This document shows positions 18,333-26,595 of a DNA stretch of 64,000 nt, in pieces. The DNA comes from a bacterium (GTDB lineage: Bacteria > Vulcanimicrobiota > JABDET01): the NCBI GenBank assembly GCA_021800275.1, contig JAJYZB010000010.1:17668-81667 (forward strand), written 5' to 3'. Below the pieces are notes generated by a model. That model was given only the letters and a program-made list of their open reading frames with translations, had not been told where the DNA came from and did not search any database. Position 1 is the stretch's first letter; each line of letters starts with the position of its first letter. A program made the position numbers and the translations under genes.

Positions 18333-19426
18333 GAATAAAACTTTCTAATCTGTTCTACCACATAAGAAATCTGCGCCTCAGAAATTTCAGGGAAAATAGG
18401 AAGGCTTAAGACCGTCTGAGAAAGTTTCTCTGAAACAGGATATAAATGGGTCCCCGAATTTTTAAAAGGAGGTTGATGATGCAGAGAGAGCCCATAATGA
18501 ATTCCAACAGAAATGCCAGCTTTTTCAAGATATCGAGAAAGCTCATCCCTTTTTTCTGCCTGAATCACATAAAGGTGAAAAACTTCTTTTGAATCAGGAA
18601 ACTGCTTCGGTGTTTTCACTTGTTTAATGGAAGCCAACTTTTCGGAGTAAATAGCCGCCGCTTTTCTCCTTTTTTCATTCCACTCGTCTAAATGCTTAAG
18701 TTTAATTTTCAAGATCGCTGCCTGCATGGCATCTAATCTGGAATTATATCCAACGATTTCAGAATGATATCGGAGAGACTGCCCATGATCCTGAAGTTTT
18801 CTAATCTGTGATGCTAGTTCCTTACTGTTAGTTAGTACAGCTCCGCCATCTCCATAAGCTCCCAGATTTTTAGAAGGATAAAAACTAAAAGCAGAAGCGG
18901 CACCAAATGTTCCAATCCTTTTCCCTTTATAAACAGCCCCATGAGACTGACAGGCATCTTCAACAACCCATAAATGATTTTTTTGGGATATTTTAAGAAT
19001 TGGATCCATATCAGCAGGCATTCCATAAAGATGGACAAGGACAATTCCAACAGTACGAGGGGTTATCAATGCCTCTAATTGAGAGGGATCAAGAGTGTAT
19101 CTTTCCGAATCCACATCGCAAAAAACAACTCCTGCCCCTGCATTGACAATTGCCTCAGCAGTAGCAAAAAAGGTGAAAGGTACTGTTATTATCTCATCCC
19201 CTGGTTTAACATCCAGCGCTTTTAAAATTAGGAAAAGAGCATCTGTTCCACTGTTGACTCCAACGCATTCTGAAGCCCCGTGGTAACTGGCAAAATTTCT
19301 TTCAAATTCTTCCAGTTTAGGTCCCTTCACAAAACTGGAATTTTCCATAACCTCAGAAAGAGCTGATAAAATCTCTCCCTGCAGAGTATGGTACTGCTGC
19401 TTTAAATCAACAAGGGGTATTTGCAT
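18329..19426 (-). CDS. DegT/DnrJ/EryC1/StrS-type sugar aminotransferase
   Basis: PLP-dependent nucleotide-sugar aminotransferase of 365 residues, the usual length. Seen: PLVDLKQQY at the N-terminus, VGVNSGTDALFLIL, PFTFFATAEAI, VVEDACQSHGA with the PLP Asp, SFYPSKNLGAYGDGG with the Schiff-base Lys, and YNSRLDAMQAAIL. These enzymes transaminate keto-sugars for surface glycans or antibiotics. It is coupled by a 4-base overlap to prepilin peptidase, with no sugar-nucleotide genes adjacent, so the sugar and the glycan are unknown; the glycosyltransferase-rich region at 50-64 kb is a possible consumer. Confidence 0.93.
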   Translation of the reverse strand: MQIPLVDLKQQYHTLQGEILSALSEVMENSSFVKGPKLEEFERNFASYHGASECVGVNSGTDALFLILKALDVKPGDEIITVPFTFFATAEAIVNAGAGVVFCDVDSERYTLDPSQLEALITPRTVGIVLVHLYGMPADMDPILKISQKNHLWVVEDACQSHGAVYKGKRIGTFGAASAFSFYPSKNLGAYGDGGAVLTNSKELASQIRKLQDHGQSLRYHSEIVGYNSRLDAMQAAILKIKLKHLDEWNEKRRKAAAIYSEKLASIKQVKTPKQFPDSKEVFHLYVIQAEKRDELSRYLEKAGISVGIHYGLSLHHQPPFKNSGTHLYPVSEKLSQTVLSLPIFPEISEAQISYVVEQIRKFYS

Positions 19427-19496
19427 AGACAGAATTTCGAAATATGGACTCTTTAACCCTTTTTTATCTGCCTTTTTTTTCTCCCTGCCAGCCTGC

Positions 19497-20624
19497 CTAA
19501 TCTAAAAGAAATTCCTGAATGACATGATTAGCGATCATGAAGCCTGATTCAGTTAAATGAAGGGCATCGTCCTCCCACTTGAGGAGTCCAGAGGGTTCAT
19601 ACTTCGAAATCAAATGGGAATAAAATTCCTGAAGTCTCTTGCCAAAACGGCCAAAAAATCTAACATTTGAAATCCCTTTTTTAAGCCGTAACCCCAGCAT
19701 CATGGTTTCGCCTACTTCTTTCTCTAGAGGCAGAACTTCCCAGCCCGATATTTTTTCTTCCCCTTTTAAATATTTTGCCATATTTCTAGTCATCCAGAAT
19801 CTTTTCTTGCTCAAATATGAAAAAGCTCCCAGACCGATTCCTAGATACTCTTCATTATTCCAGTAAATCAAATTATGCCTGCACTCATATCCAGGTTTTG
19901 AAAAATTTGAAATCTCATACTGTTCATATCCTCTCGTCCTTAATCGTTTAATTGTCTTTTCATACATCAGAGCTTCTATTTCTTCTCCTGGAAGAGAAAA
20001 AATTCCCTGTCTATAATCCGTGAAAAAAGGAGTGCCTTCTTCAATTTGGAGTCCATAAGTAGAGAGATGTTCAGGCTCCCACTGCACAACCTGATTCAAA
20101 CTTTCTTCCCATTCCTCTAAACTTTGATCCGGCAGTCCAAAAATTAAGTCAATATTAAGATTCTGAAATCCCGCTTTTCTAGCCAGCTTAAATCCCTCCT
20201 GTGCTTCTTCTGCCGTATGAATTCTTCCCATTCTTTTTAAATGACGATTCTGAAGGGCTTGAACCCCAAAACTCAAACGATTCACGCCTGCTGCCTGATA
20301 ACCAGATAATTTTTCGAGGGTAATAGTTCCTGGATTGGATTCAAGCGTTACTTCGATCTCAGCCGCTGTATGGCAGTAAGAATAAACAGCAGACAAAATC
20401 CGCTCAATTTGCTCAGCGCGCAGAAGTGATGGGGTCCCCCCCCCAAAAAAAATAGTTTTTATCTCGTAATCTCTAAAGTCAGGCAGAAAAAATTTCAAAT
20501 CGCGAATCAGGCAAGACACATACTCAGGAATCATGTGCTCATGGTTAGCAAAAGAGAGAAAATCGCAGTAATGACACCGATAAGGACAGAAAGGAATATG
20601 AAAGTAAAGCCCAAGTGATTTCAT
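19497..20624 (-). CDS. hemW: HemW-like radical SAM protein (coproporphyrinogen-oxidase-like)
   Basis: Radical SAM protein of 375 residues. The [4Fe-4S] motif CPYRCHYCDF sits at residues 12-21, followed by FFGGGTPSLL, the ESNPGTIT strand, VNRLSFGVQAL and NIDLIFGLPDQS, the order seen in HemN/HemW proteins. The C-terminus carries the HemN_C-type region (YEISNFSKPGYECRHNLIYW and GAFSYL). At this length, and without the longer HemN N-terminus, HemW (haem chaperone) is more likely than the oxygen-independent oxidase. It is coupled to the upstream hydrolase by an ATGA overlap. Confidence 0.88.
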   Translation of the reverse strand: MKSLGLYFHIPFCPYRCHYCDFLSFANHEHMIPEYVSCLIRDLKFFLPDFRDYEIKTIFFGGGTPSLLRAEQIERILSAVYSYCHTAAEIEVTLESNPGTITLEKLSGYQAAGVNRLSFGVQALQNRHLKRMGRIHTAEEAQEGFKLARKAGFQNLNIDLIFGLPDQSLEEWEESLNQVVQWEPEHLSTYGLQIEEGTPFFTDYRQGIFSLPGEEIEALMYEKTIKRLRTRGYEQYEISNFSKPGYECRHNLIYWNNEEYLGIGLGAFSYLSKKRFWMTRNMAKYLKGEEKISGWEVLPLEKEVGETMMLGLRLKKGISNVRFFGRFGKRLQEFYSHLISKYEPSGLLKWEDDALHLTESGFMIANHVIQEFLLD

Positions 20625-22024
20625 AAATTTTCTAAAATCTTTTGAGCCACTTGATGAATTTTCAAATTCTCAACTTTTTTTGCGCGGACACCCTTGTTTC
20701 TAAAAGCAAAAATTCCATTTTGGCTGTGGTTAGAATCGTCAGGTCCAGTATCATTTTCAGAAACATATATGGAAGGATATCCGATCGTTCCTATGGCTCT
20801 CCAGTTCAGATCGTCAAAATAAATCATTAAATCGGGTGGAAGTCCAATAATTCTAGGGTACAACTCTTCAGGGAAAAGAACTTTTGTGGCAAGTCGTTTC
20901 CCATTCTCATCAGGGATTGCCTCCAACTTTTCTTTTAATTTGAATTTCAGTGATTCAAATTCTGAATCCCGCACTATTCCTTGAGGTTCTCTCCCCTTTT
21001 TATTGATGAAAACTCGGGCATAATATCCTCCTTCTCCCCATGCCCTGGTTCGCTGCCAGTCAATCATTTCAGGAGAAACAGACACTGTATGATTTTGATT
21101 TCCAGCGGGAAGACAGGCAGAAACCATAGAAATTGGTTCAACAAAAGCCTTTTCTTTGACAACCTGTTCTTTCAGAACCAGGAATCCTTCCTCAATTAAA
21201 AACTCGTTAATGGCTATCCCGCCATGGATCGCTTTTGATCCATGATCAGAGACAATAAAAATGGAGGTTTGTTCATCTAACAACTCGAAAATTTTCCCCA
21301 TCAGCACATCGAGCTGCCGATAATAATCAGGAATAGCATTCCTGAATTTACTATTCGGATCATGCTTAGGATGGCTTGGATCGAAATACTTCCAGAATCC
21401 ATGGTGCAGCCGATCTGTCGCTATCTCGGTAAACATGAAAAAATCCCAGGTTTTCGTTTTTAAAAGATGCTGCACAATTTTAAAATGCTGTTCTGTAAGC
21501 GTATAAATCTCTTCTAAAATTCTTTCTTTTTCAGAACTTCTAAAATTCTCGACGTCAAATTTATAAAGAGGAGAAATATCCAATAATTCCTCCTTAAAAC
21601 TATCAGGATAAGTAAACACATTATTATGCCCGGGAGTTAAAAAGCAGCTGACAAAATACCCATTGACCGGTTTTGGAGGATAACCGGGAGGAACTGCCAC
21701 AACAATCACTTCTTTTCCTTTCTGGGAAAGAAAATCCCAAACAGCAGGAACATGAACATCGCGCGAACTAACAATTTTCAAATGATCATACCCTGGCCCA
21801 ACGCGATTTCTAAATCCATAAATTCCTAATTCCCCAGGATCCTTCCCTGTTACCATCGTTGTCCAGGCAGGACAGGTAATCGGTGGATGAGTGCTTTCTA
21901 AAGGTCCATACTCCGAGGTTTCTAAAATTTTTCTTAAATTAGGCATCTCCCCTTTTAAAGTTTCTAAAAGGGAAGGAGGGACTGCATCAAGTCCCAAAAC
22001 AAAAACTTTTCGACCTTTCTTCAT
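20621..22024 (-). CDS. Alkaline-phosphatase superfamily hydrolase/phosphodiesterase
   Basis: Metal-dependent hydrolase of 467 residues. Seen: VLGLDAVPPSLL (first metal Asp), the nucleophile region HPPITCPAWTTMVTGKDPGE with the Thr, TEIATDRLHHGFWKYF, and FIVSDHGSKAIHGG with the Asp-His metal pair. The layout matches type I phosphodiesterase/nucleotide pyrophosphatase proteins annotated as predicted AlkP superfamily enzymes. The substrate could be a nucleotide, phosphonate or phosphoglycan. No signal peptide is seen, so it is probably cytoplasmic. Its 3' end overlaps hemW by 4 bases, and it lies 50 bases downstream of the PilZ-like pair, so the four minus-strand genes may form one operon. Confidence 0.88.
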   Translation of the reverse strand: MKKGRKVFVLGLDAVPPSLLETLKGEMPNLRKILETSEYGPLESTHPPITCPAWTTMVTGKDPGELGIYGFRNRVGPGYDHLKIVSSRDVHVPAVWDFLSQKGKEVIVVAVPPGYPPKPVNGYFVSCFLTPGHNNVFTYPDSFKEELLDISPLYKFDVENFRSSEKERILEEIYTLTEQHFKIVQHLLKTKTWDFFMFTEIATDRLHHGFWKYFDPSHPKHDPNSKFRNAIPDYYRQLDVLMGKIFELLDEQTSIFIVSDHGSKAIHGGIAINEFLIEEGFLVLKEQVVKEKAFVEPISMVSACLPAGNQNHTVSVSPEMIDWQRTRAWGEGGYYARVFINKKGREPQGIVRDSEFESLKFKLKEKLEAIPDENGKRLATKVLFPEELYPRIIGLPPDLMIYFDDLNWRAIGTIGYPSIYVSENDTGPDDSNHSQNGIFAFRNKGVRAKKVENLKIHQVAQKILENL

Positions 22025-22074
22025 GACACTATCTTTCTTGCTTTATTCCAGTTTACCTGGAATTTGTGGAGCCA

Positions 22075-22761
22075 TTATCTGCTCTCGGAAAGCTTCCCGT
22101 CACTAGAAAGGAAGGGTTCATCCTGTAAGCACACATACCATAAAATTTCTTCTTTATCTTTAATCTCCATTTCTTTTAAAGAAACCTGGACAAAGTGTTT
22201 TTTAGGCGCTTCCTCAGATTTACTGCAAAAAATCACTTTTTCTCTTATCTGAATAGGCGTTTCACGGCAAGGAAGATTTAACTCTAAATTTAACAAGGTA
22301 TCTTTAGGGATCTGAAGATTTGCCAGAAATTTAATCCCATTCCAGGCAAATTCTATGACTTCTCCTTTTTGGGTATGCGGGCTTGCCATGGCTCGATATT
22401 GAACAGAAAAAAAAACTGGATGTGAATTTTCACGGACAAGAGGACGAATTTTTTGAGAAAAAATTATTTCCGGCGGGGAAAAAATAAAGATTTCATCTTC
22501 TTGATGCAGAAATTTGCTCTGAAACCATATCTTCTGGCTCGATGTAAGGGCAGTGATCTTTCCTTCTATTCCAACAGTCAAATCATTCCCTTTATCTTTC
22601 GATATAAAATTCACAAAGATATTCTTTTTTTTACTCACTTTTATTACGACTGCATAAAGAACTCGATTCTGCTTTTCTCCAGGGATCTCCAGTTTAAACT
22701 TTTCCCCGGGTTTAAGAGGAGTTAAAAATTTTTTCTTTTTAGAAAAAAAATCAAAAATCAT
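22075..22761 (-). CDS. PilZ/YcgR-like c-di-GMP effector candidate (second of pair)
   Basis: A 228-residue protein with an N-terminal YcgR-N-like beta domain (GEKFKLEIPGEKQNRVLYAVV, GIEGKITALTSSQKIWFQSKF) and a C-terminal PilZ-like beta barrel (HPVFFSVQYRA, EFAWNGIKFLAN, LNLELNLP, REKVIFCS, HFVQVSLKEM). PilZ domains bind cyclic di-GMP through RxxxR and (D/N)xSxxG. Here the second motif appears only as a degenerate AWNGIKF and no clear RxxxR precedes it, so nucleotide binding is doubtful. It overlaps the upstream homologue by 4 bases. No flagellar gene is in the window. Fold-level assignment only. Confidence 0.6.
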   Translation of the reverse strand: MIFDFFSKKKKFLTPLKPGEKFKLEIPGEKQNRVLYAVVIKVSKKKNIFVNFISKDKGNDLTVGIEGKITALTSSQKIWFQSKFLHQEDEIFIFSPPEIIFSQKIRPLVRENSHPVFFSVQYRAMASPHTQKGEVIEFAWNGIKFLANLQIPKDTLLNLELNLPCRETPIQIREKVIFCSKSEEAPKKHFVQVSLKEMEIKDKEEILWYVCLQDEPFLSSDGKLSESR

Positions 22762-23426
22762 GTTTCAGTTATTTTCGCAAAAGCCGAAGGCTCTGACTGC
22801 GTTTGTTTCTGCATACAGTATTTTAAAATCAGAGATCGATCTTTCTCTCGAATCGCCTCAAACTCAAGCCTGACATGAAAAAGAGAGCCATGCGGTTTTA
22901 TTTTATGCACTTTCCCAAAAAACCGCAGTGGAACAGGAGAGATCGGCTGTTGGATTTCAATCGCGAACAAGGAGCCTTTTGAAATCTCCAGGATAGAAAT
23001 CATATTAAGTTCATTTCCTCCGATCCAGGTCGCAACTCCTTGTTTCGTCAGTTCAGCAACCTCTCGCCCTTTTTGAACAGGTTCATATCGAAAAGGGAGA
23101 TACCCTTCTACACCTGCAAAGCCGCTTCTCTGGTAACATTTAATTTTCTCCTCAACAACCTCTTTCGGCAGAGAAAAAGATAATCTTGGAGGAGCTATTT
23201 CTTTTCGAACCACTTTTGTTTCAAACGAATATATAGAATCCTCATCAATAAAAACTCCTCTCATTTTAGCTCCCAAACGAACAGAAAGATGCTCAATAAT
23301 CTGGTTATCCCCTTTTACTGTAAAAAAATTTGAGTTTATCGTTTCAATCTTGGTTGCAAAAGAATGATTTTCCCCTTCTATTTTCAATTGCTGGTTCTCC
23401 TTTAAAAACTTTGCGATATCCATCAT
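22758..23426 (-). CDS. PilZ/YcgR-like protein (first of pair)
   Basis: A 222-residue protein organised like its downstream partner: an N-terminal beta domain (ENHSFATKIETINSNFFTV, LGAKMRGVFID, IYSFETKVV) and a C-terminal barrel (KIKCYQRSGFAGVEGYLPFRY, WIGGNELNMISILEISKGS, LFAIEIQQP, VPLRFFGKVHKI, LFHVRLEFEAI). The L-F-A-I-E and F-x-G-K-V strands are as in PilZ domains. The RxxxR and DxSxxG c-di-GMP signatures are not recognisable. AGGGAGGGATGAC just upstream of the start codon supports the start. Transcription probably starts in the 171-base gap shared with the divergent ispD. Confidence 0.55.
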   Translation of the reverse strand: MMDIAKFLKENQQLKIEGENHSFATKIETINSNFFTVKGDNQIIEHLSVRLGAKMRGVFIDEDSIYSFETKVVRKEIAPPRLSFSLPKEVVEEKIKCYQRSGFAGVEGYLPFRYEPVQKGREVAELTKQGVATWIGGNELNMISILEISKGSLFAIEIQQPISPVPLRFFGKVHKIKPHGSLFHVRLEFEAIREKDRSLILKYCMQKQTQSEPSAFAKITET

Positions 23427-23597
23427 TTAAAGTCATCCCTCCCTTTTCTCCAAATATCAAATCCATCTATCGTGATCTTGAAAACTCTTAATCATGAGAA
23501 TAATCTCATAATACCTTAATACGACTAGAGCTCGAATCACCCTTTTGTCAGGATAACTAAAACAGGGTATCCTGACCCTGATGGAGAAGAAAAAAAT

Positions 23598-24323
23598 ATG
23601 CAAACCTTTGGAATTATCTTGGCCGCAGGCTCAGGGATTCGAATGGGAACCCCAAAAGCATTCCTATCTCTGAATGGTAAACCTATGCTCTGGTATTCCC
23701 TTCAGGCTTTTGAAAAAGCTTCTCAAATTTCTAAAATCATTGTAGTCTCCCAAAAAGGAGACATGGAAGCTGTTCAAAATCTGTGTCGTTCCTCTCAAAT
23801 GACTAAATTTCACTCCGTTGTACCAGGAGGAAAAGAAAGACAGGATTCGGTTCGAGAAGGACTCAAAGCCCTTCCTCCCTCCGCAAAAATAATCGCTGTT
23901 CACGATTCTGCAAGGCCTCTCATAAGTTCAACATTGATTGATCTTCTGGTCAAAGAAGCTAAAGGGAAAAAAGCGGTTGTCCCTGCGATAAAGGTCAACG
24001 ACACGATTAAACAAACTGCAGAACAGCAGATAATAAAAACACTGGATCGAAGGGCACTCTATCAGGCTCAAACCCCCCAGGTTTTTCAATTAGACTTCTT
24101 TAAACAAGCGGTAGATAAAGCATTCAATGAAAATTTTTACGGCACAGACTGCTCTCAGGTAATGGAACATGCAGGATTTCTGGTCTATATTCTTGCTGGA
24201 GATCCTAAAAATTTAAAAATTACCACCCCGGACGACCTGCTTCTGGCTGAGTTTTTACTGAGAACCAGCATGGCGAACTCTCCGATGACAGATGAGGCGC
24301 AAGTAATGATGTCTCCTGAATAA
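23598..24323 (+). CDS. ispD: 2-C-methyl-D-erythritol 4-phosphate cytidylyltransferase
   Basis: Isoprenoid (MEP pathway) enzyme that joins CTP and methylerythritol phosphate; 241 residues, normal length. Seen: IILAAGSGIRMGTPKAFLSLNGKPML, the CTP-binding N-terminal loop with Arg and Lys; GGKERQDSVREGL; VHDSARPLI; KVNDTIKQT; LDRRALYQAQTPQVF; and FYGTDCSQVMEHAG. It starts a plus-strand run with a small unknown gene and ubiD downstream. IspF, often fused or adjacent, is not present. Confidence 0.95.
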   Translation: MQTFGIILAAGSGIRMGTPKAFLSLNGKPMLWYSLQAFEKASQISKIIVVSQKGDMEAVQNLCRSSQMTKFHSVVPGGKERQDSVREGLKALPPSAKIIAVHDSARPLISSTLIDLLVKEAKGKKAVVPAIKVNDTIKQTAEQQIIKTLDRRALYQAQTPQVFQLDFFKQAVDKAFNENFYGTDCSQVMEHAGFLVYILAGDPKNLKITTPDDLLLAEFLLRTSMANSPMTDEAQVMMSPE

Positions 24324-24341
24324 TGGCAGCAAGATACGACA

Positions 24342-24731
24342 ATGAAATCGAGCGAATGGCCTGGAGAAGAAGTGGAGTACCTGGAAGAAGTTTTCCAGGA
24401 ATATGAAAAGTATATTGAAAATATTGGCGAGAATGGATTAGCAGCACCACTTCTTTTATATTATCGAGATGAAGTCCAGGAAACCCTAATGGATCTGGAA
24501 GGAAGGGCGCCTCTTGAATCATACTGGACTCGCCTGGTCTCTTTCGATCGAAAACTTCAGGAAAAAAAAGAAGATTTAATCACAGAAATCGGGTGGGATT
24601 ATTTCAAGACACAGAGAGAAGCTCGAAAGCCCCCAAAAGCTTACTGGTGGTGGTATTTGGATGCAACTCTAAAAGGACCAGAAAAACCCAATCCTTTGAG
24701 ATCCTGGTGGGATTGGTTGAAAACACCCTGA
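24342..24731 (+). CDS. Small tryptophan-rich protein of unknown function
   Basis: A 129-residue acidic protein not recognised. The first 95 residues are likely helical and highly charged (EEVEYLEEVFQEYEKYIENI, then EVQETLMDLEG and FDRKLQEKKEDLI). The C-terminal 35 residues are Trp-rich (AYWWWYLDA and LRSWWDWLKTP). No signal peptide or membrane helix is obvious. Its TGA overlaps the ATG of ubiD by one base (TGATG), so it is translated with ubiD and probably related to it or to ispD, but no family can be named. Codon usage resembles the neighbours. Confidence 0.7.
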   Translation: MKSSEWPGEEVEYLEEVFQEYEKYIENIGENGLAAPLLLYYRDEVQETLMDLEGRAPLESYWTRLVSFDRKLQEKKEDLITEIGWDYFKTQREARKPPKAYWWWYLDATLKGPEKPNPLRSWWDWLKTP

Positions 24732-26194
24732 TGCCCTTTCAAAACCTTCACCAATTTATAGACGCAATTTCTCAGAAAGGCTGGCTTTCAAAAATTGAAG
24801 ATGAATGGGATCCTGTTCTTGAGATCGCAGAAATCGTTAATCAGACTCTAAAAAAACAGGGTCCTGCTCTGCTTTTTGAAAAACCGAAAGGCTCTAAGAT
24901 CCCTTTAGCAGTCAATTTATTTGGAAGCCATGAAAGGCTTTTTTTAGCATTAGGAATCTCCTCATATCAGGAAATCGCGCAGAGAATCAAAGAATTTTTA
25001 ATTCCTCCAAGTCCTTCCACTCTGATCGAAAAACTAGAGCTGCTGCCAAAACTAATGGAAATGAACAGCTTTCTTCCTAAAAAAGTAAAAAAAGGTGCCT
25101 GCCAGGAGGTTGTCCTGGAGAATCCTTCTCTAGATTTCCTACCAATCCTGAAATGCTGGCCAAAAGACGCGGGAAAATATATCACTTTCCCGCTGGTTAT
25201 CACAAAAGATTTAGAAACAGGAACCAGAAATGTCGGCTGCTATAGGATGCAAGTTCATGATTCAAAAACAACCGGGATGCACTGGCAGATCCATAAAGAT
25301 GCAACTCATCATTTTGCAAAATACCGAGAAAAAGGAAAGAAAATGGAAGTAGCTGTTGCGATTGGCGCAGATCCTGCCACCCTGTTCGCCGCTGTTTCCC
25401 CTCTTCCTCCAGGAATTGATGAACTCCTGTTTTCAGGTTTTTTAAGACGATCCCCTGTTGAAGTAGTCAAAGGAATAACTGTGGACTTAGAAGTTCCAGC
25501 AGAGGCAGAGATCGTTTTAGAAGGATATGTGGATCCTGAAGAAAGAAGAGTTGAGGGACCATTCGGAGACCACACAGGATTTTATTCCCTCCCTGAGCCT
25601 TATCCAATCTTTCATTTAACGGCTTTGACTCACAGAAAAAACCCGATTTATTTAACTGCTATTGTTGGAAAACCACCTCAAGAAGATCTTTATTTTGGTA
25701 AAGCGATTGAACGAATCTTCCTTCCCTTAATTCAAATTTTTTTCCCTGAAATTTGCGACATCAATTTCCCAGTTGAAGGCGTTTTCACAAACTGCGCCAT
25801 AGTGTCAATCAAAAAAGCTTACCCTGGACACGGAAAAAAAATCATCCATGGATTATGGGGACTTGGTCAAATCATGTGGACTCGATTTATTATCGTTGTC
25901 GAACATAACATTGACATTCAAAAATTAAGCGAAACCGCATGGTGGATTTTTACCACCTTCGATCCAGAAAAAAATCTGGTTATTTCAGACGGGCCTCTGG
26001 ACGCACTGGACCATGCCAGCAATTCTGAAAAATATGGTAAAAAATTAGGTTTTGACTGTACAAAGCCATGGAAAGAGGAAGGAAGAACAAGGCAGTGGCC
26101 AGAAGAAATTCAAATGGATCCTGAAATTACAGAAAAAGTCAGACAAAACATGGATCGCCTGCTGAAAAATATCTCCCCAAAATCACTGGAGTGA
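24731..26194 (+). CDS. ubiD: UbiD-family prenylated-FMN decarboxylase
   Basis: Reversible (de)carboxylase of 487 residues that depends on prenylated FMN. The start is the ATG at 24731 (MPFQNLHQFIDAI), which overlaps the upstream stop. The open frame reaches 24593 but that part lies within the preceding gene. Seen: NVGCYRMQVHDSKTTGMHWQ, AVAIGADPATLFAA, the EGPFGDHTGFYS active-site segment with the catalytic Glu region, and SDGPLDALDHAS near the C-terminus. Members act on 4-hydroxybenzoate derivatives in ubiquinone/menaquinone synthesis or on aromatic and acrylic acids. UbiX, which makes the cofactor, is not in the window, so quinone synthesis is likely but unproven. Confidence 0.93.
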   Translation: MPFQNLHQFIDAISQKGWLSKIEDEWDPVLEIAEIVNQTLKKQGPALLFEKPKGSKIPLAVNLFGSHERLFLALGISSYQEIAQRIKEFLIPPSPSTLIEKLELLPKLMEMNSFLPKKVKKGACQEVVLENPSLDFLPILKCWPKDAGKYITFPLVITKDLETGTRNVGCYRMQVHDSKTTGMHWQIHKDATHHFAKYREKGKKMEVAVAIGADPATLFAAVSPLPPGIDELLFSGFLRRSPVEVVKGITVDLEVPAEAEIVLEGYVDPEERRVEGPFGDHTGFYSLPEPYPIFHLTALTHRKNPIYLTAIVGKPPQEDLYFGKAIERIFLPLIQIFFPEICDINFPVEGVFTNCAIVSIKKAYPGHGKKIIHGLWGLGQIMWTRFIIVVEHNIDIQKLSETAWWIFTTFDPEKNLVISDGPLDALDHASNSEKYGKKLGFDCTKPWKEEGRTRQWPEEIQMDPEITEKVRQNMDRLLKNISPKSLE

Positions 26195-26512
26195 ATCTTT
26201 AGAAACAATGGAAAAACTATTTAAAAGCCTTGTTATCGAAAGAACTCTAAGGACTCTAGGAGAAGGATTCATGACATGCAGTTTACCTCCGCTGTCCATC
26301 AACTTTCTGCGAATTTCCAGAAGTAGGCGCAAACCTGATGAATCCATGTAATCCACATCTTCCATGCTCAACACAATTTGAGTATATCCTTCTTGAATTA
26401 AAGTTTCAACTGCTTGTTCGAGTCGCTGAGTGCTGGCAACTTCCAACTCTCCTGAAACTTCCAGGACAGGGAGTTCTTTGGGAAAATATTTTAAATTTAT
26501 GGAAAGACTCAT
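26183..26512 (-). CDS. STAS-domain anti-sigma factor antagonist
   Basis: A 109-residue single STAS domain: LKYFPKELPVLEVSGELEVA strand-turn, TQRLEQAVETLIQEG, and QIVLSMEDVDYMDSSGLRLLL with the Ser of the DSSG motif that partner kinases phosphorylate, then GGKLHVMNPSP and VLRVLSITRLLNSF. This is the SpoIIAA/RsbV pattern of partner-switch regulators. The ATG at 26512 is preferred; a TTG at 26527 would add five residues, and neither has a clear ribosome binding site. The last 12 bases overlap the convergent ubiD. No anti-sigma kinase or sigma factor lies beside it. Confidence 0.88.
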   Translation of the reverse strand: MSLSINLKYFPKELPVLEVSGELEVASTQRLEQAVETLIQEGYTQIVLSMEDVDYMDSSGLRLLLEIRRKLMDSGGKLHVMNPSPRVLRVLSITRLLNSFSIVSKDSLQ

Positions 26513-26595
26513 TTCGAGCAGCACCAATAATTCATTTAATCTCTTTTTTCATTTCTTTAAAAAGATTGTAATCCCTTTTTTAAAACAGTTGCAGC

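Noticed and set aside
24593..24730. N-terminal extension of UbiD
   Set aside because: It lies in another frame of the upstream small gene; the UbiD family N-terminus begins at ATG 24731.
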